Assembly: GCF_963662255.1 (NCBI RefSeq)
Contig: NC_085055.1
Location: 15,734,704 to 15,798,703, forward strand
Reading direction: 5' to 3'
DNA from: Cinclus cinclus
Taxonomy: Eukaryota; Chordata; Aves; Passeriformes; Cinclidae
DNA: 64,000 nt
This document shows, piece by piece, positions 51,890 through 63,479 of the stretch; position 1 is the stretch's first letter; every line of letters begins with the position of its first letter. A program made the translations under genes and the position numbers. The notes beneath the pieces are model-generated. The model searched no databases and was not told where the DNA came from. It worked only from the letters and a program-made list of their open reading frames with translations.

Positions 51890-54800
51890 AGAGGATGGGG
51901 AATGTTTATTACCTTATCCTTGCCAGAAAAGCTACAGGATAATCTTTCTGGGCACTATTAGTGGTTGAGGTGAACTGAATTTATGGCTTGTAGTCACTTG
52001 CTTATTTTGGAAGGGTATCTGAACTCATATATATTGGAATACAGTCCAAGACGCCACTTCTGGCATTTAAATCCCATAATGAATCACAAGTTGAGGATAT
52101 GATTCAATATCTTAAATTTCATTATCAGATTTGTGACTCATGGTTAATGACACCAAGTCTGGCAGGGTTCTCAGTGATGCCTTCAGGAACAACAATTTTT
52201 GATCATTTTTCTTGTGGTCGGGAGGTGAAGGTGGTGTGCACTGGGGTCACAGCGCTGTGTTACTGCAGACAACCAGCGTGTTGCCAAGGAAGGGCTGTGA
52301 TTCAAAAGCACTTGCAAAGAGCTATTCTCCCTAACTCTCACTAGCAGTTCCACACTAGAGCAAGAATTTCAAAATGAGGTACCCACAAAATATGGCACAT
52401 GTGCCATTCTGTGTATATATTGTTGCAGGTAACAGTAAAAATGCTTTTTATCCCTCTGTCTCCTCTGCTTCTCAGGGTACGTATCAGTAGAGAGGCAACA
52501 CTGGTATAGGTATGGTTCCTTGCTAAGCTGACCTATATCCCTACATGCTCCAGGTTTGTGTGACTGGCAGGAAGTGCAAGACAGGCCAAATGACAACGTC
52601 TCAGATGTCTGCTGCACAGCTAGCAATGACTGCACTAGCACAAGATGTTGGGGATCCAGGTTTCTTAAAGCAGGTTTTTCTAACAGGAGGAAGAAATGAA
52701 AAACAAGAAAAATAGCATTTATAAGGAAGGAGATTGAGGAATAATGAGTTGCAACTGTGGGTACTCAGAATACGCCTTGGAGGAAACTCAGGTGAAGAGG
52801 AAGAAAGTGAACTAACTATTCATAATATAGCCAAATTAAAGAAGTCTTTGAGTTACCTTCACAGTCCTTTTGCCAATTTGAGAGGAATTATACTATACCC
52901 AGTGGTATCAAAGGCTGTGCTGAGATCCAGCCAACAGCAAATACTCATTTCCTAGTTTTCATTGCATATTTAGTTATCTTTAAAACATAACCACAGGAAT
53001 GATTCTGGTCTCTCTAAGGACTACTCCACATTAAAACTATAAATGATGCTGTAAGTCAGGTATTGTAGAAAATGCCTGTGAAAGAATATGAACACAAAGA
53101 AATCATAAACAGTCCCTTTCTTGTGAACTTTGTCTACAGGTGCTGACAGACACAAAGTCATTCAAGTGGCTTTGCTGTAATAAGGTCTCTGAGATCTCAA
53201 GGTCACAATTTGGATAACACCATTCAGCAGAAGACAATGTGCTCCTAAACCTCCTTACATGATTCAGACAGTGAATAGTGCCACCCACATCTGATCTGTG
53301 CTTGGCTGAACTGCCAAAACATTAAAATCTGTGAAGAAAGCATCCTACTGAATTTAAACTGGGTGTCCTGCTTTGAGAGAGCTGCTCTTAGACCAAACAC
53401 TCCAAGCTGGGGGAAGCCTAGGACAACTCAAAGTCTGGTAAAGTGGAAGTTAAATAATTTCCTCATTGCTGAATCCTGTTAAATACTAAAAGGCACAAAG
53501 CTAGTGTGTGCAGCAGAGGACATGCAATTTGGGAAATTCTCCACCTCATGCCATTTCAATAGAAAGTCTGTTCTTTCAAGATGCTACAGACCTGGGTCCT
53601 GAGACAGCAAAGCACAAACACCCCTCATGGATGGCAGACCCAGTGTGCTTTCTGATTCTTTCAGCTGCTAGGTTTCCTCACAAGTATTCTTGTACTTTCT
53701 TTCCATATGGCCAGTGAGGCTCAATGAAGCCAGAAAGCCACAATAACATCTTCCTTTCACTCCTTCACTAAAGCTCTGCTCTCCTCACCATGGCTTTGGT
53801 GGCACTTAATTTCCCAATGCATAAGGGCTTATGCTATCCACGCTGATCAAATACTGGCTCATGGTTTCTGTGCTCCTCCCTTCATGTGTTATCTCTGTGA
53901 TGTAAATGCAACATGGCAGGAGCTCTCAGTTTCTGTTCACAGCCAAATACAAAAATCATTGTCCAGGAAATGGCTCCTAAGCATAGTAGTAACAAAACTA
54001 CCAGCGCTCATTAAGAATATCCTTAGCAGCCCTGAAAAATTGGGAAATGGCTGATCAACATCCTGAAGAATATTTTTTTTTTCCTAAACAAACACAAGCG
54101 AATTGTATCTATGCCTCAAGCTGGCAGGAGGGAGACCAGGTTGGATAGAACAGGTAATTAAAATGCATTACTTAGTTTTTATATCAGGAATCGTTCTCAT
54201 TTCTTTCTGCTATATTATAATCCCTGTACTGATGCTCAGGTAATATTTAGTTTCTATGTCTTGGGAATGTCACAGTCTTAGTGTGAAAGAAAGATATTTT
54301 AGCATCATCATCTGACATGATGGTTTACTTTATCCAGGCTAGATAAAACAAGTCAAAACCCAAACAACCACATGTTCAGTGCTTTCTCTGCTGTGGTGTT
54401 CATTTTTCAGATGCAGATAGAACAGATGGGCTTGGTGACAGCTTGACTCAGATACACACTTTGAAACCTGTGCATTTATCTGGAGAGGAATTTGGTGGTT
54501 TTCTACAGACAATCATTTTGCATTTACACAGATCTAAACCTTCAAACTGTGCTCTTGTTTAAGAACAAGCACTCCAGTCATACTAATCAATTACTATGGT
54601 TATTGTGGGCCTGAGATTTTTTATTAAAAGAAACCCTTTCGCTATTTACAGCAGTAGTAATAGTGAAAATCTGGTAGTGACAAGCTTCTGTTGGAAATCA
54701 TGTATTCACTGGGATTATCTTACATCCCAGCTCTGATTTTCTTTTAACATGTTTTTTCTTTCAGCATTCATTCTCCCATTCCTAAAATGAGCTGCCAGTC

Positions 54801-56980
54801 AAACTCACTTCTTTTCTTGTACCCTTCCAACAGCACTTGTATAAACTAATGATTTTCTTCAGCATAACAGCAATTAAAAAACCCCAAGACTCAAACTCTT
54901 TGTTATAGTTTTTGCCCAGTTTATTCCAAGAAAAAGAATGCTCAGATTTGTGTTCCTTTCAGAAGAGATAAAATAAAAAGAGTATTAAAAAGCAGTGTCA
55001 CTATACCACTAAAGGGGAGCCAGGATATTCTCTTGTCTCCACTTGAAGAACAAGTCATTGGCAGTAAGGTCCGACATGGGGCTAGCAGTGATTTCTCTGA
55101 TGGCTTTTCCATCATATTTAGTTGCCACCATTGCAATGCAAACCCATCTTTTCAACATACTTTCATTCTGAAGAGTTTAAAGCTTTCCTGTAGCATTTTA
55201 TTTACCATCACACCAGTATTGTGAGGGAGTCATTCCTCTCATTAAGATATATGATATGAAAAGAAAATACAAAAGAGAAAAGCACTAGAACAGCAAGAGT
55301 TCTATTCCCACAGACTTTGCAGTTTTTCTAACCATTGTCCCAACCTGCCCCCAGGGAGCTCCAGGGAATATGATGCATCTATTTCTGCTGCTCTTTTCTC
55401 CTCCGACTCTGATCTGTTGCCCAATAAAATATCTTTCAAAGGACAGCATGGTGTCACAGCTGGTTTAGAACCTGAGAAAACCAGATCTTTGCATAAACAG
55501 GCTCCATCTTCCCTTTGTCCTTTAATAAATGTACCCAAGGATATATTTTCATGGTGTTATCTGCTAATCAGTGCCCTCCACTTTGCGCAAAGCACAATAC
55601 AGGGGATCATTAACACAAGTGAAGGACGTAGCGTAAATTAATACCCTCTGCTCAGCCACCTATTTTACTTACTTTTGTACTTGACTAAGTAGATTAGGTA
55701 AAGTACAATAATCTATAAAGAAAGATTTTCATACAAAGAAACTTATTTTCTTTTGTAGTTTCTCTGTTCTTTTCTCTGTCATGGATCTGCTCCCTCCTAC
55801 TGCAGTGAAAAGGGTACATTAAAATTAATATTCTAAGCTGGGATTTTCAAAGCAGACTATGGCAGCAAAGTGTCCGAAAGCCACTGACATTCAATGGGAG
55901 CTAAGTCCTTAACCTCTTTGAAAATTCTTAGCCCAAATCCATTAAAGCATACTTCAAAGAGATAATATTCACAATTCCAGGAGTAATTTTCCTAACAGCC
56001 TTTTATTCTCATTTCTGACAGGCCCTTCCTCCCTAGATCCAAGCCCCCCAATGAGGTACAAAACCAAATTGCTTCCACGTCCCTTGCAATTCAAACTTCA
56101 GCTTTAGCTCTGGTTCTTTTGAGGCATTTGTTTTTATATTTAATGACACAAAGTAATTTGTGTCTAGAAGACACAAAATGGGATTCTGCAATATTGCTTT
56201 TCCATCTCTATCTGGTCTCATCTGTCATTACACTCTTATAAATTAGTGTAACTGGGGCTTTATAAAAACACATCAGTTCATCCAGATATTTTGACTCCTT
56301 ACTGTAAAAAGTGAATTCACATATTGTGGGGTTTTTTTGCTTATGGTCACTTCTGATATTTTAACAAGAATTAATTCATCTTCATCAGCCTACATGCCAC
56401 TTTGTCAGCCTTTGGTTCTAAAATACAGTGCTACAGCAGTTGTGATTTGTCACATTATTTACTTCAGTCAATTATACTGATTTTTCTCCTCACAGCCTGG
56501 CAATCATGGCATGAGGAGACTTCACTGATTAAATGAATCAGGTACAGAAAATGTGATCTGACCAGAATTTTTTGAATTAGTGATACAAATATCCTATTAA
56601 AAAGCAGATTTTAATTGCATTGAAAGTCAAAGGATGCTGTAGTAACAAATCCTTACTGAGAATCTGCTACACTACATTGACACCTTGTGGCTGGTTCATC
56701 TTAATACATAGTCACCCAGACTAGCAGGATTAACAGTGAGGAAAATGTAAAATCTGTGGGGAAAATATTTGAATTTTAAACACTCACAGTGAATAGGAGC
56801 CTGATGAAGGGAACTGATCAAGATCCACTTTAAATCTCAGTCTGATCCTAGCCCAAGCCCAAGCCCAAGCATTTATGTTCTTCAGTGCTGAACACAGAAC
56901 CAAGACCTATACATTTCTGATTTTCACAACAGTTCAGATCTCTGTGGGATCCACCCTTGAAGTGTGTGCCCCAAACTTAC
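51890..56980. other. Unique non-coding sequence
   Basis: AT-rich. Contains a short (GCCCAA)3 run at 56851-56869. No gene, RNA or transposon recognised. Confidence 0.45.
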
Positions 56981-57022
56981 CTTAGACTGCCCTTCTCCAG
57001 CTGACATGTTGTACTTCATCTT
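56981..57022 (-). other. Candidate 42-nt microexon
   Basis: On the minus strand, the pyrimidine-rich acceptor TTTGTCCCACTGTCTTCATTGTAG is followed by 42 bases and a near-perfect donor, CTAAG then GTAAGT. The interval is a multiple of three, and one frame is open, reading KMKYNMSAGEGQSK. The other two frames hit stops. This is the best-scoring acceptor-donor pair I found by eye. The size would suit a neuronal-type cassette microexon, but I cannot name a host gene and saw no second exon on this strand of comparable quality. Confidence 0.25.
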
Positions 57023-60000
57023 CTACAATGAAGACAGTGGGACAAAGAATGAACAGCTTTTTGTTGCAATGGTATCTGCTGCCAAAATAGAATGAGATTA
57101 AAATTACATTTACAGAAGGAAATGCAAACTTTAGATTGTGTATGTGAAATAACAAGGAAAGGTCAAACAGAATGAAGATGCAGCATGAGCAGTCTTTTTC
57201 CCTGCCTGCCCACTGGAGAGGAAATGGCACAGTGCAGGAAGCCTGTTTCAAACAGGCAGATGGGCTGTGACATACACCCGAGACAGCTCATCTGCTCAAT
57301 ATGTAATCGTGTTTGAAACCATTTTCCTACAATCTTCCTGAGTAACACATAACTACCATGAATTCACATAGGAAAGGATCTGCTGAAATGTTAATAAAGG
57401 GAAGGATTTAAAAAGGATTCAGATAAATCAGTTACAACGAGTGCCCTGGCCAGCATTTAGTAAATCACTGAGCAACATTCAATTTCTCAGGAAGACTGAA
57501 TCCATCATATAAGCCTTTTAGACAAATAATCTAATAAAAATGCTAAACCTCACAAATAAATTATCATTCCCCAAAACCCATTAAATTCCCTTTGGTTCAT
57601 TACTTTACAAACCTGGAGACTCCCTGTATCAGTCAGTGCCACCACATGAAACTCAATTATTTCAGTGAAGAACCACACTTGAACCATGACTTTGGCCTTC
57701 ATTGGGCAAACACTCTTCCACAAAATGAGGGCTAGTTATCCAGTTTTTTTGAGAATGGGGAACTTGACATCAGGGAGTCCCTCCTTTCTCTGCTTATTTT
57801 CTCCTTGGAATAATGAGATGAAGCTGCTTGGAGACCCTGCTGCTGCCTTGGCAGAGGTGTCAGAGTCACTCACAGCTGGAAAGGGCATTCACTCCAGGAT
57901 CTGTGCTGATGCTCTGGTGTTTGTGGACCTTGGACACTTTTGGGATGCCTTTGGGCAAGGGTGGCTGAGCTGGGGGGCTGCCTGCACTGGTGGCAAGGGC
58001 CCAGTTCCAAAGTCAAGGGTATGAAATGGAGGAAGGAAAGGGTGGGAAGGATGTCTGGACCGACTTGGTCTGCACCCATTTCTATCTCCATCCAGAACTC
58101 CACAATAATTGTTTTGAGATTTTGACAGTTTAAGGATTATTAAGTTCCTGTGTCTAAATTTATTAATTAAGAAAATATGGGGTCCCTGATGGTCTTTTGA
58201 CCACATGGGAGTTTAGAGTAATGCAATTCAATGAGGATGTGGTTAGGAGTTGAGTGATCTGTGATTCTGCTCATGGGAGAGCTTCCAGAAAAGCAAAGTT
58301 CTGCTGGATAAACCCTGCCCCTTACCATGGATCTCAGCCAAGAAACCTCAGCTTAATAACTATTAACATTAAACAACTGCAAAATTCTGTTAGTTCAAAT
58401 TCCAGCAGAGTTAAATGATGATTCTTTAAAAAGAATTACAGTAATCTATTCATTGCCATGGAACAAGATATAATTAAAGAAATTCCTCCAGCAATAACTC
58501 AATTACATATATTTTTGTTCTAAACTGTCTTTTTAAAGATCCTTTAAGTGAACAATTATTTATTTGCTACAAAACTGTGGCTCAATGCAATAATAAGTAT
58601 CCTTAATATTGCCATGCAAGGAGCTACTGAAGAAGTCACCAGTCTTTGAGGAGAGGTATAAAGGCAGTATATCCTAAACAAAACCTGAAACCTTGTGTCA
58701 CTGCTGTTGGATGTAAATTGATTGTGAACTTCTCTCGCTTCTCACATACATATTGCCAGTATTCAGGAAAGCAAAAGATAACTGAAATTACAGAACCTTT
58801 CCCCTCTGATTTAAAGGAGGAGTGGTGTTTGGAGGAAGATGGAAAAGGCTTGGAAAACGTTCTTGGGATGTAAAGAATCCTGAAGTATAGCAAAAAGCTG
58901 CAGCTGCTCTCCACAGCAGTGAGCACAGTACACATCCCAGTAACCCGATTCTTTCCTACTCTTATATAGGAGTGATATGTACAACCTGCTGCACTACAGA
59001 GCAACCCAGGGCTGTGGCCATTCCATGTGTTCTTTGCATTAAAAACACTTTTTGGTCTTGGTAAGCTCTTCAATAGAATTCTTCTTGCAACATACCCAGA
59101 CCTCTTCATCATGGCACCCTATTTCCAGCAGCCAGTTTGCACAAATGCATTGTGATTTGGAGACTGAGGTAAATTCACATACATTTGGGCTGTCTTATGC
59201 CTGTTGCCCTCAGAGACTGTGACATTTCCCAGGGATTTTAGTTTTTAAATTTACTGAGCCAGAACAACCAAGGAATATATTCCAGTCCACACAGAAAATC
59301 TGTGTTAGGGAAGGTATATCAAGGTAATTCTCTAAACTCAAGCAAAGTTCCCTTTTTCTTTCTTACTCTTCTCTATAAAGAACCTATGAAATCTTTTCAC
59401 TCCCTTTTAAATCCCTGCCTTCCTACCCTTTGGAATCCTGCCCAAACCCCTTCCTGCCTACCAGATATTCTCACATCCCCTCTACTCTGCTCTTCAGATA
59501 ACTACAGGAGTGAGCACAGCAGCTGCCTGGATGACAGCCATCAACCCACCCCTCTCTGCTCTGTGGTTTACCCAGCTCTTGCAATGAATACATATTGACT
59601 CATGAAAATGGTAACAGATGTGAAAAAATTACAGCTTTGCCACCTGTTGCTAGTGTAATGGATTTAATTACTGGCAGACAGCTTGAATTATTTTGAGGTC
59701 TTTTGCAAAAGGAAGATTTCTTTCACCCCTGTGGGAGATCCTTGTTGAGAAAATTGTGGTTCCATAAAGGCAATTCACTACAGGAGATAACTCTGCACTA
59801 CAAAACCCTCTGGTTCCTTACAGATTCCTCCCCACCAGGAATTTTCCCTTGAATTATTCTCTGACATGTTAATTATTTTTTTGCCTAATTGACCTGATGA
59901 ATTTATCTCAGTTATACACTCTCAAACTGTCCTTAACTGACCATAATTTCAGCAGCTTCTTTGGCCACCACACTGGCGTTCACCCTTATGCTGACAGGTG

Positions 60001-61275
60001 CTTTTGCTACCATCATTCACAAAAAGAGAAAGAGCAGTAAAACTCAAGCCATACTCACTCCAAGTACTCATTGCAACTAGAAAGATAACTGCAAATACAT
60101 CCTGTGTGGGCATTTTTTCATTCCAGCCCTGACCTTGTTCAGTGAAATAATTTCTACTCATCATCTGTATGGGTATCTGAAAACTTCTGTATTGCTACAG
60201 ATAAATGTGAAACAATGGATTTAATTGAGCTAGATTCAATTAAATTTAATATGTTTGAGCTAGACTATGTCTTCAGTATGTGCTTAAGGTTGTGGGACTG
60301 GGAGAGAATATCCTTATTTCTAGTGTGATGTCTGCTGAGTGGCCACTGAGTTTAAGAGGTTAAACTGAGCTTCTTGATTATGGATACAGTATCCAGAGAA
60401 GGCAGAGGGCAAGCAGGAAAAGGAATATCTTATGCTATACCCTCTATTCATCAGTGGGAGAACTTGATCTAATATCTGGACCTGTTCAGAGAAAATTTTG
60501 ACCAAGCCCTTTGCTATCTGCATCAACTGAAAATATCAGTGTGGACATAGTTTCTCTCTGGTTAGGAAAAAAAGGACTAAGGCAAACCCTGTATGCACAA
60601 GAAACCGCTTTCTGCATGTTGTAACACAAAAGTTCAGTGAGAAAACAGCCAACATGAGACAGAGCACTTTGTCTAAACAAACTGGGTATGTTTATCACCC
60701 TGAAAAGTACCACTGTGTAAACAACTGGTTTCGAGACACCACTATAGATACACTGTCAATTTAAAATATACTTGCTTTGTTAAGTGAGAGCTGTTGGAAG
60801 AGCAGTAAATGGCAGAAACCTGTGACCCCAGAGAAAAGGAGAAAAAACAGGGAACCAGCAAAAAGGTAGCACTGAGGGCCTTAGCAAGCAACAAAAGTGG
60901 GTAAAAGTACATGTTCAATCTCAACACATATGCTGCTGAATTGTTGCCAAACAGGAGCTAGAAGAAAAAAAAAAACAACCAAATGGGAGAAAAGGAATGG
61001 GAAAGTATAACATACAGAAGATGTATCCTACCTCCCACTTTTCCTCCCCAACCCAAATTTTCTGCATGGAGTGGTGTATTTAATTTTCTTTAGCACCACT
61101 GTCAGCTGTGGTGGAAGGTCATTTGGGCCATCATTATCAACTTTGTATCATTGACTGCAGTCTGAAGCTCAGATTTTGCTTGTCTTTTGTCTCATAAGCT
61201 CTTCCCAGTTCTACTTTTTTCATTACAGGACCATCAGTAGTTGTTTAGTGTAGTTTAAAAAATGAAAAAGAAAAT
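57023..61275. other. Unique non-coding sequence
   Basis: AT-rich with a GC-richer spot at about 57830-58080. The longest open frame is 158 codons on the minus strand (58636-59112), with no recognised domain. A pyrimidine-rich stretch at about 59345-59490 is low-complexity C/T. Nothing else seen. Confidence 0.45.
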
Positions 61276-61290
61276 GAGAGAGAGAGAGAA
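61276..61290. repeat. (GA)n microsatellite
   Basis: Short GA dinucleotide run, about seven units, in purine-rich sequence. Confidence 0.85.
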
Positions 61291-61959
61291 TAAAAGAAAT
61301 ATAGAAGGAAAAAAGGCTTCTTTAAATTCAGCTGTGTTCTGCTCAGGAAGCTGATCACTCCTTCTGAAAAGAGATATCAGGGGTTGCTTAGCAATAGAAA
61401 GATGGCATCCTGCCTGTCAGATGGCCCTTTTCAGATTATTTCCTAGATAAGTACAATAATTGGAGGGAAGCATCTTTTGTGGCTGGCTGCCCCCTTGCAG
61501 TGTCTAGGTTAACACAAGGAGAAATGCTATGCTTCAGCTACTGTGCTGCAGCTGCTGGCATCTCTTTTCTGGAGAAATAGAATATAACACTATGTGATAT
61601 TGCTTTACTTAGGATTATCTTCAGCTAACATTATTTTTAAAATATTATTTTTAGTCCTATAAAGACATATTAGGAATAGCTGCCATCTGTCCAGACATAA
61701 CAATACAGAAAATAAATGTTTCACTAATTATCAGGAACCAAAGTTACTTCTTCTTCTGTAAGAGAGTTGGTTAAAAGGTTAATTGCCCAAAGCAAGAACA
61801 TATAATACAACAAAAATTATAATGGGAAAACCTACACGTGTCTATGTATGTGTTCAGAAATTTTTGAAATTCCAAGTGGCGCCTGCTCATCATTTTGCTG
61901 TCACTGTTACAGCCTCCTTAATTTTATTAATTTTTCTCCTCATTGTTATCACAGGGAAA
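61291..61959. other. Unique non-coding sequence
   Basis: AT-rich sequence leading into the GC-rich flank of the hexamer array. Nothing recognised. Confidence 0.45.
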
Positions 61960-62170
61960 GAAAGAGCACACAAGTTCCTCCCCAGACCTGCATTTCTGCG
62001 TGTGGCCATGCAGCGGCACAGGAGACCGGGAATCGGTAGAACTGGTGACTGAGGCAGGAGCTGCTCGGGTGGGAGGCTGCCAGGTGAATGCCCAGGTACA
62101 TGAACGGTCGGGCTGATGGCGCAGCATCCCGCCGTGCCTGTCCCGGCCCCATGGAACCGGGGCTCGCTGC
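61960..62170. other. CpG-rich flank of the hexamer array
   Basis: Abrupt change from AT-rich DNA to GC-rich sequence with roughly a dozen CpG, densest at 62100-62170 (GGTCGG, GGCGCAG, CCCGCCG, CCCGGCC, ACCGGGG, CTCGC). It abuts the array directly. It could be a small CpG island or promoter, or simply a GC-biased recombination-prone region. No start codon context or splice site allows a gene call. Confidence 0.45.
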
Positions 62171-63414
62171 CAGGGACAGGGACAGGGGCAGGGACAAGGG
62201 CAGGGACAGGGACAGGGACAGGGGCAGGGACAAGGGCAGGGACTGGGGCAGGGACAGGGACAGGGGCAGGGACAGGGGCAGGGACAAAGGCAGGGACAGG
62301 GACAGGGACAGGGACAAGGGCAGGGACTGGGGCAGGGACAGGGGCAGGGACAAAGGCAGGGACAGGGACAGGGACAAGGGCAGGGACAGGGACAAGGGCA
62401 GGGACAGGGACAGGGACAAGGGCAGGGTCTGGGACAGGGGCAGGGACAGGGGCAGGGACAAAGGCAGGGACAGGGACAGGGACAAGGGCAGGGACTGGGG
62501 CAGGGACAGGGACAGGGGCAGGGACAAGGGCAGGGACAGGGACAGGGACAAGGGCAGGGACAGGGACAGGGGCAGGGACAGGGGCAGGGACAAAGGCAGG
62601 GACTGGGGCAGGGACAGGGGCAGGGACTGGGGCAGGGACAGGGGCAGGGACAAAGGCAGGGACAGGGACAGGGACAAGGGCAGGGACAGGGACAAGGGCA
62701 GGGACAGGGACAAGGGCAGGGACTGGGGCAGGGACAGGGGCAGGGACAAAGGCAGGGACAGGGACAGGGACAAGGGCAGGGACTGGGGCAGGGACAGGGA
62801 CAGGGGCAGGGACAAGGGCAGGGACAGGGACAGGGACAAGGGCAGGGACTGGGGCAGGGACAGGGGCAGGGACAAAGGCAGGGACAGGGACAAGGGCAGG
62901 GACAGGGACAAGGGCAGGGACTGGGGCAGGGACAGGGGCAGGGACAAAGGCAGGGACAGGGACAGGGACAAGGGCAGGGACTGGGGCAGGGACAGGGGCA
63001 GGGACAGGGGTAGGGACAGGGGCAGGGACAAAGGCAGGGACAGGGACAAGGGCAGGGACAGGGACAAGGGCAGGGACAGGGACAGGGACAAGGGCAGGGA
63101 CTGGGGCAGGGACAGGGACAGGGGTAGGGACAGGGGCAGGGACAAAGGCAGGGACAGGGACAAGGGCAGGGACAGGGACAAGGGCAGGGACTGGGGCAGG
63201 GACAGGGACAGGGACAGGGGTAGGGACAGGGGCAGGGACAAGGGCAGGGACAGGGACAGGGACAAGGGCAGGGACTGGGGCAGGGACAGGGACAGGGACA
63301 GGGGCAGGGACAAGGGCAGGGACAGGGACAGGGGCAGGGACAGGGACAGGGACAGGGACAAGGGCAGGGACAGGGACAGGGGCAGGGACAGGGGTAGGGA
63401 CAGGGACAAGGGCA
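62171..63414 (+). repeat. G-rich hexamer minisatellite (GGGACA and variants)
   Basis: About 1,244 bases of uninterrupted, in-phase hexamers, about 207 units. Units seen are GGGACA (commonest), GGGGCA, AGGGCA, GGGACT, AAGGCA (10 copies), GGGGTA (4 copies, at 63007, 63121, 63217 and 63391, so only in the 3' part) and one GGGTCT (62425). Most differ from GGGACA by transitions. AGGGCA follows GGGACA, and GGGACT is followed by GGGGCA, giving a recurrent block of roughly ten hexamers (about 60 bases) ending in AAGGCA. Because the period is a multiple of three, long frames stay open on both strands: + 62116-63729 (Gly-Thr/Gly-Ala/Arg-Ala), + 62088-63440 (Arg-Asp/Lys-Gly), - 61890-63656 (Pro-Val/Pro-Ala/Leu-Val), - 61927-63504 (Cys-Pro), - 61949-63469 (Leu-Ser/Leu-Pro). 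These are repeat artefacts unless transcription is shown. Confidence 0.97.
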
Positions 63415-63420
63415 GCGCTG

Positions 63421-63473
63421 TGTGTTTGGGCACACTCTGATGGAGGCAGCACTCTGTGTTTGGGCACACTCTG
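63421..63473. repeat. 34-bp-period flank duplication
   Basis: The 19-base string TGTGTTTGGGCACACTCTG occurs at 63421-63439 and again at 63455-63473, separated by a short spacer (TGATGGAGGCAGCACTC-like). It lies immediately 3' of the hexamer array, so the local duplication may reflect the same instability. Confidence 0.92.
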
Positions 63474-63479
63474 CTCTAG

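Noticed and set aside
55674..55725. Minus-strand exon-like interval with AAA/GTAAGT donor
   Set aside because: Donor lacks the usual AG before GT and the hydrophobic peptide is typical of AT-rich DNA; no other support.
58636..59112. 158-codon minus-strand open frame
   Set aside because: No domain or homology recognised, and a plus-strand frame is also open over half of it.
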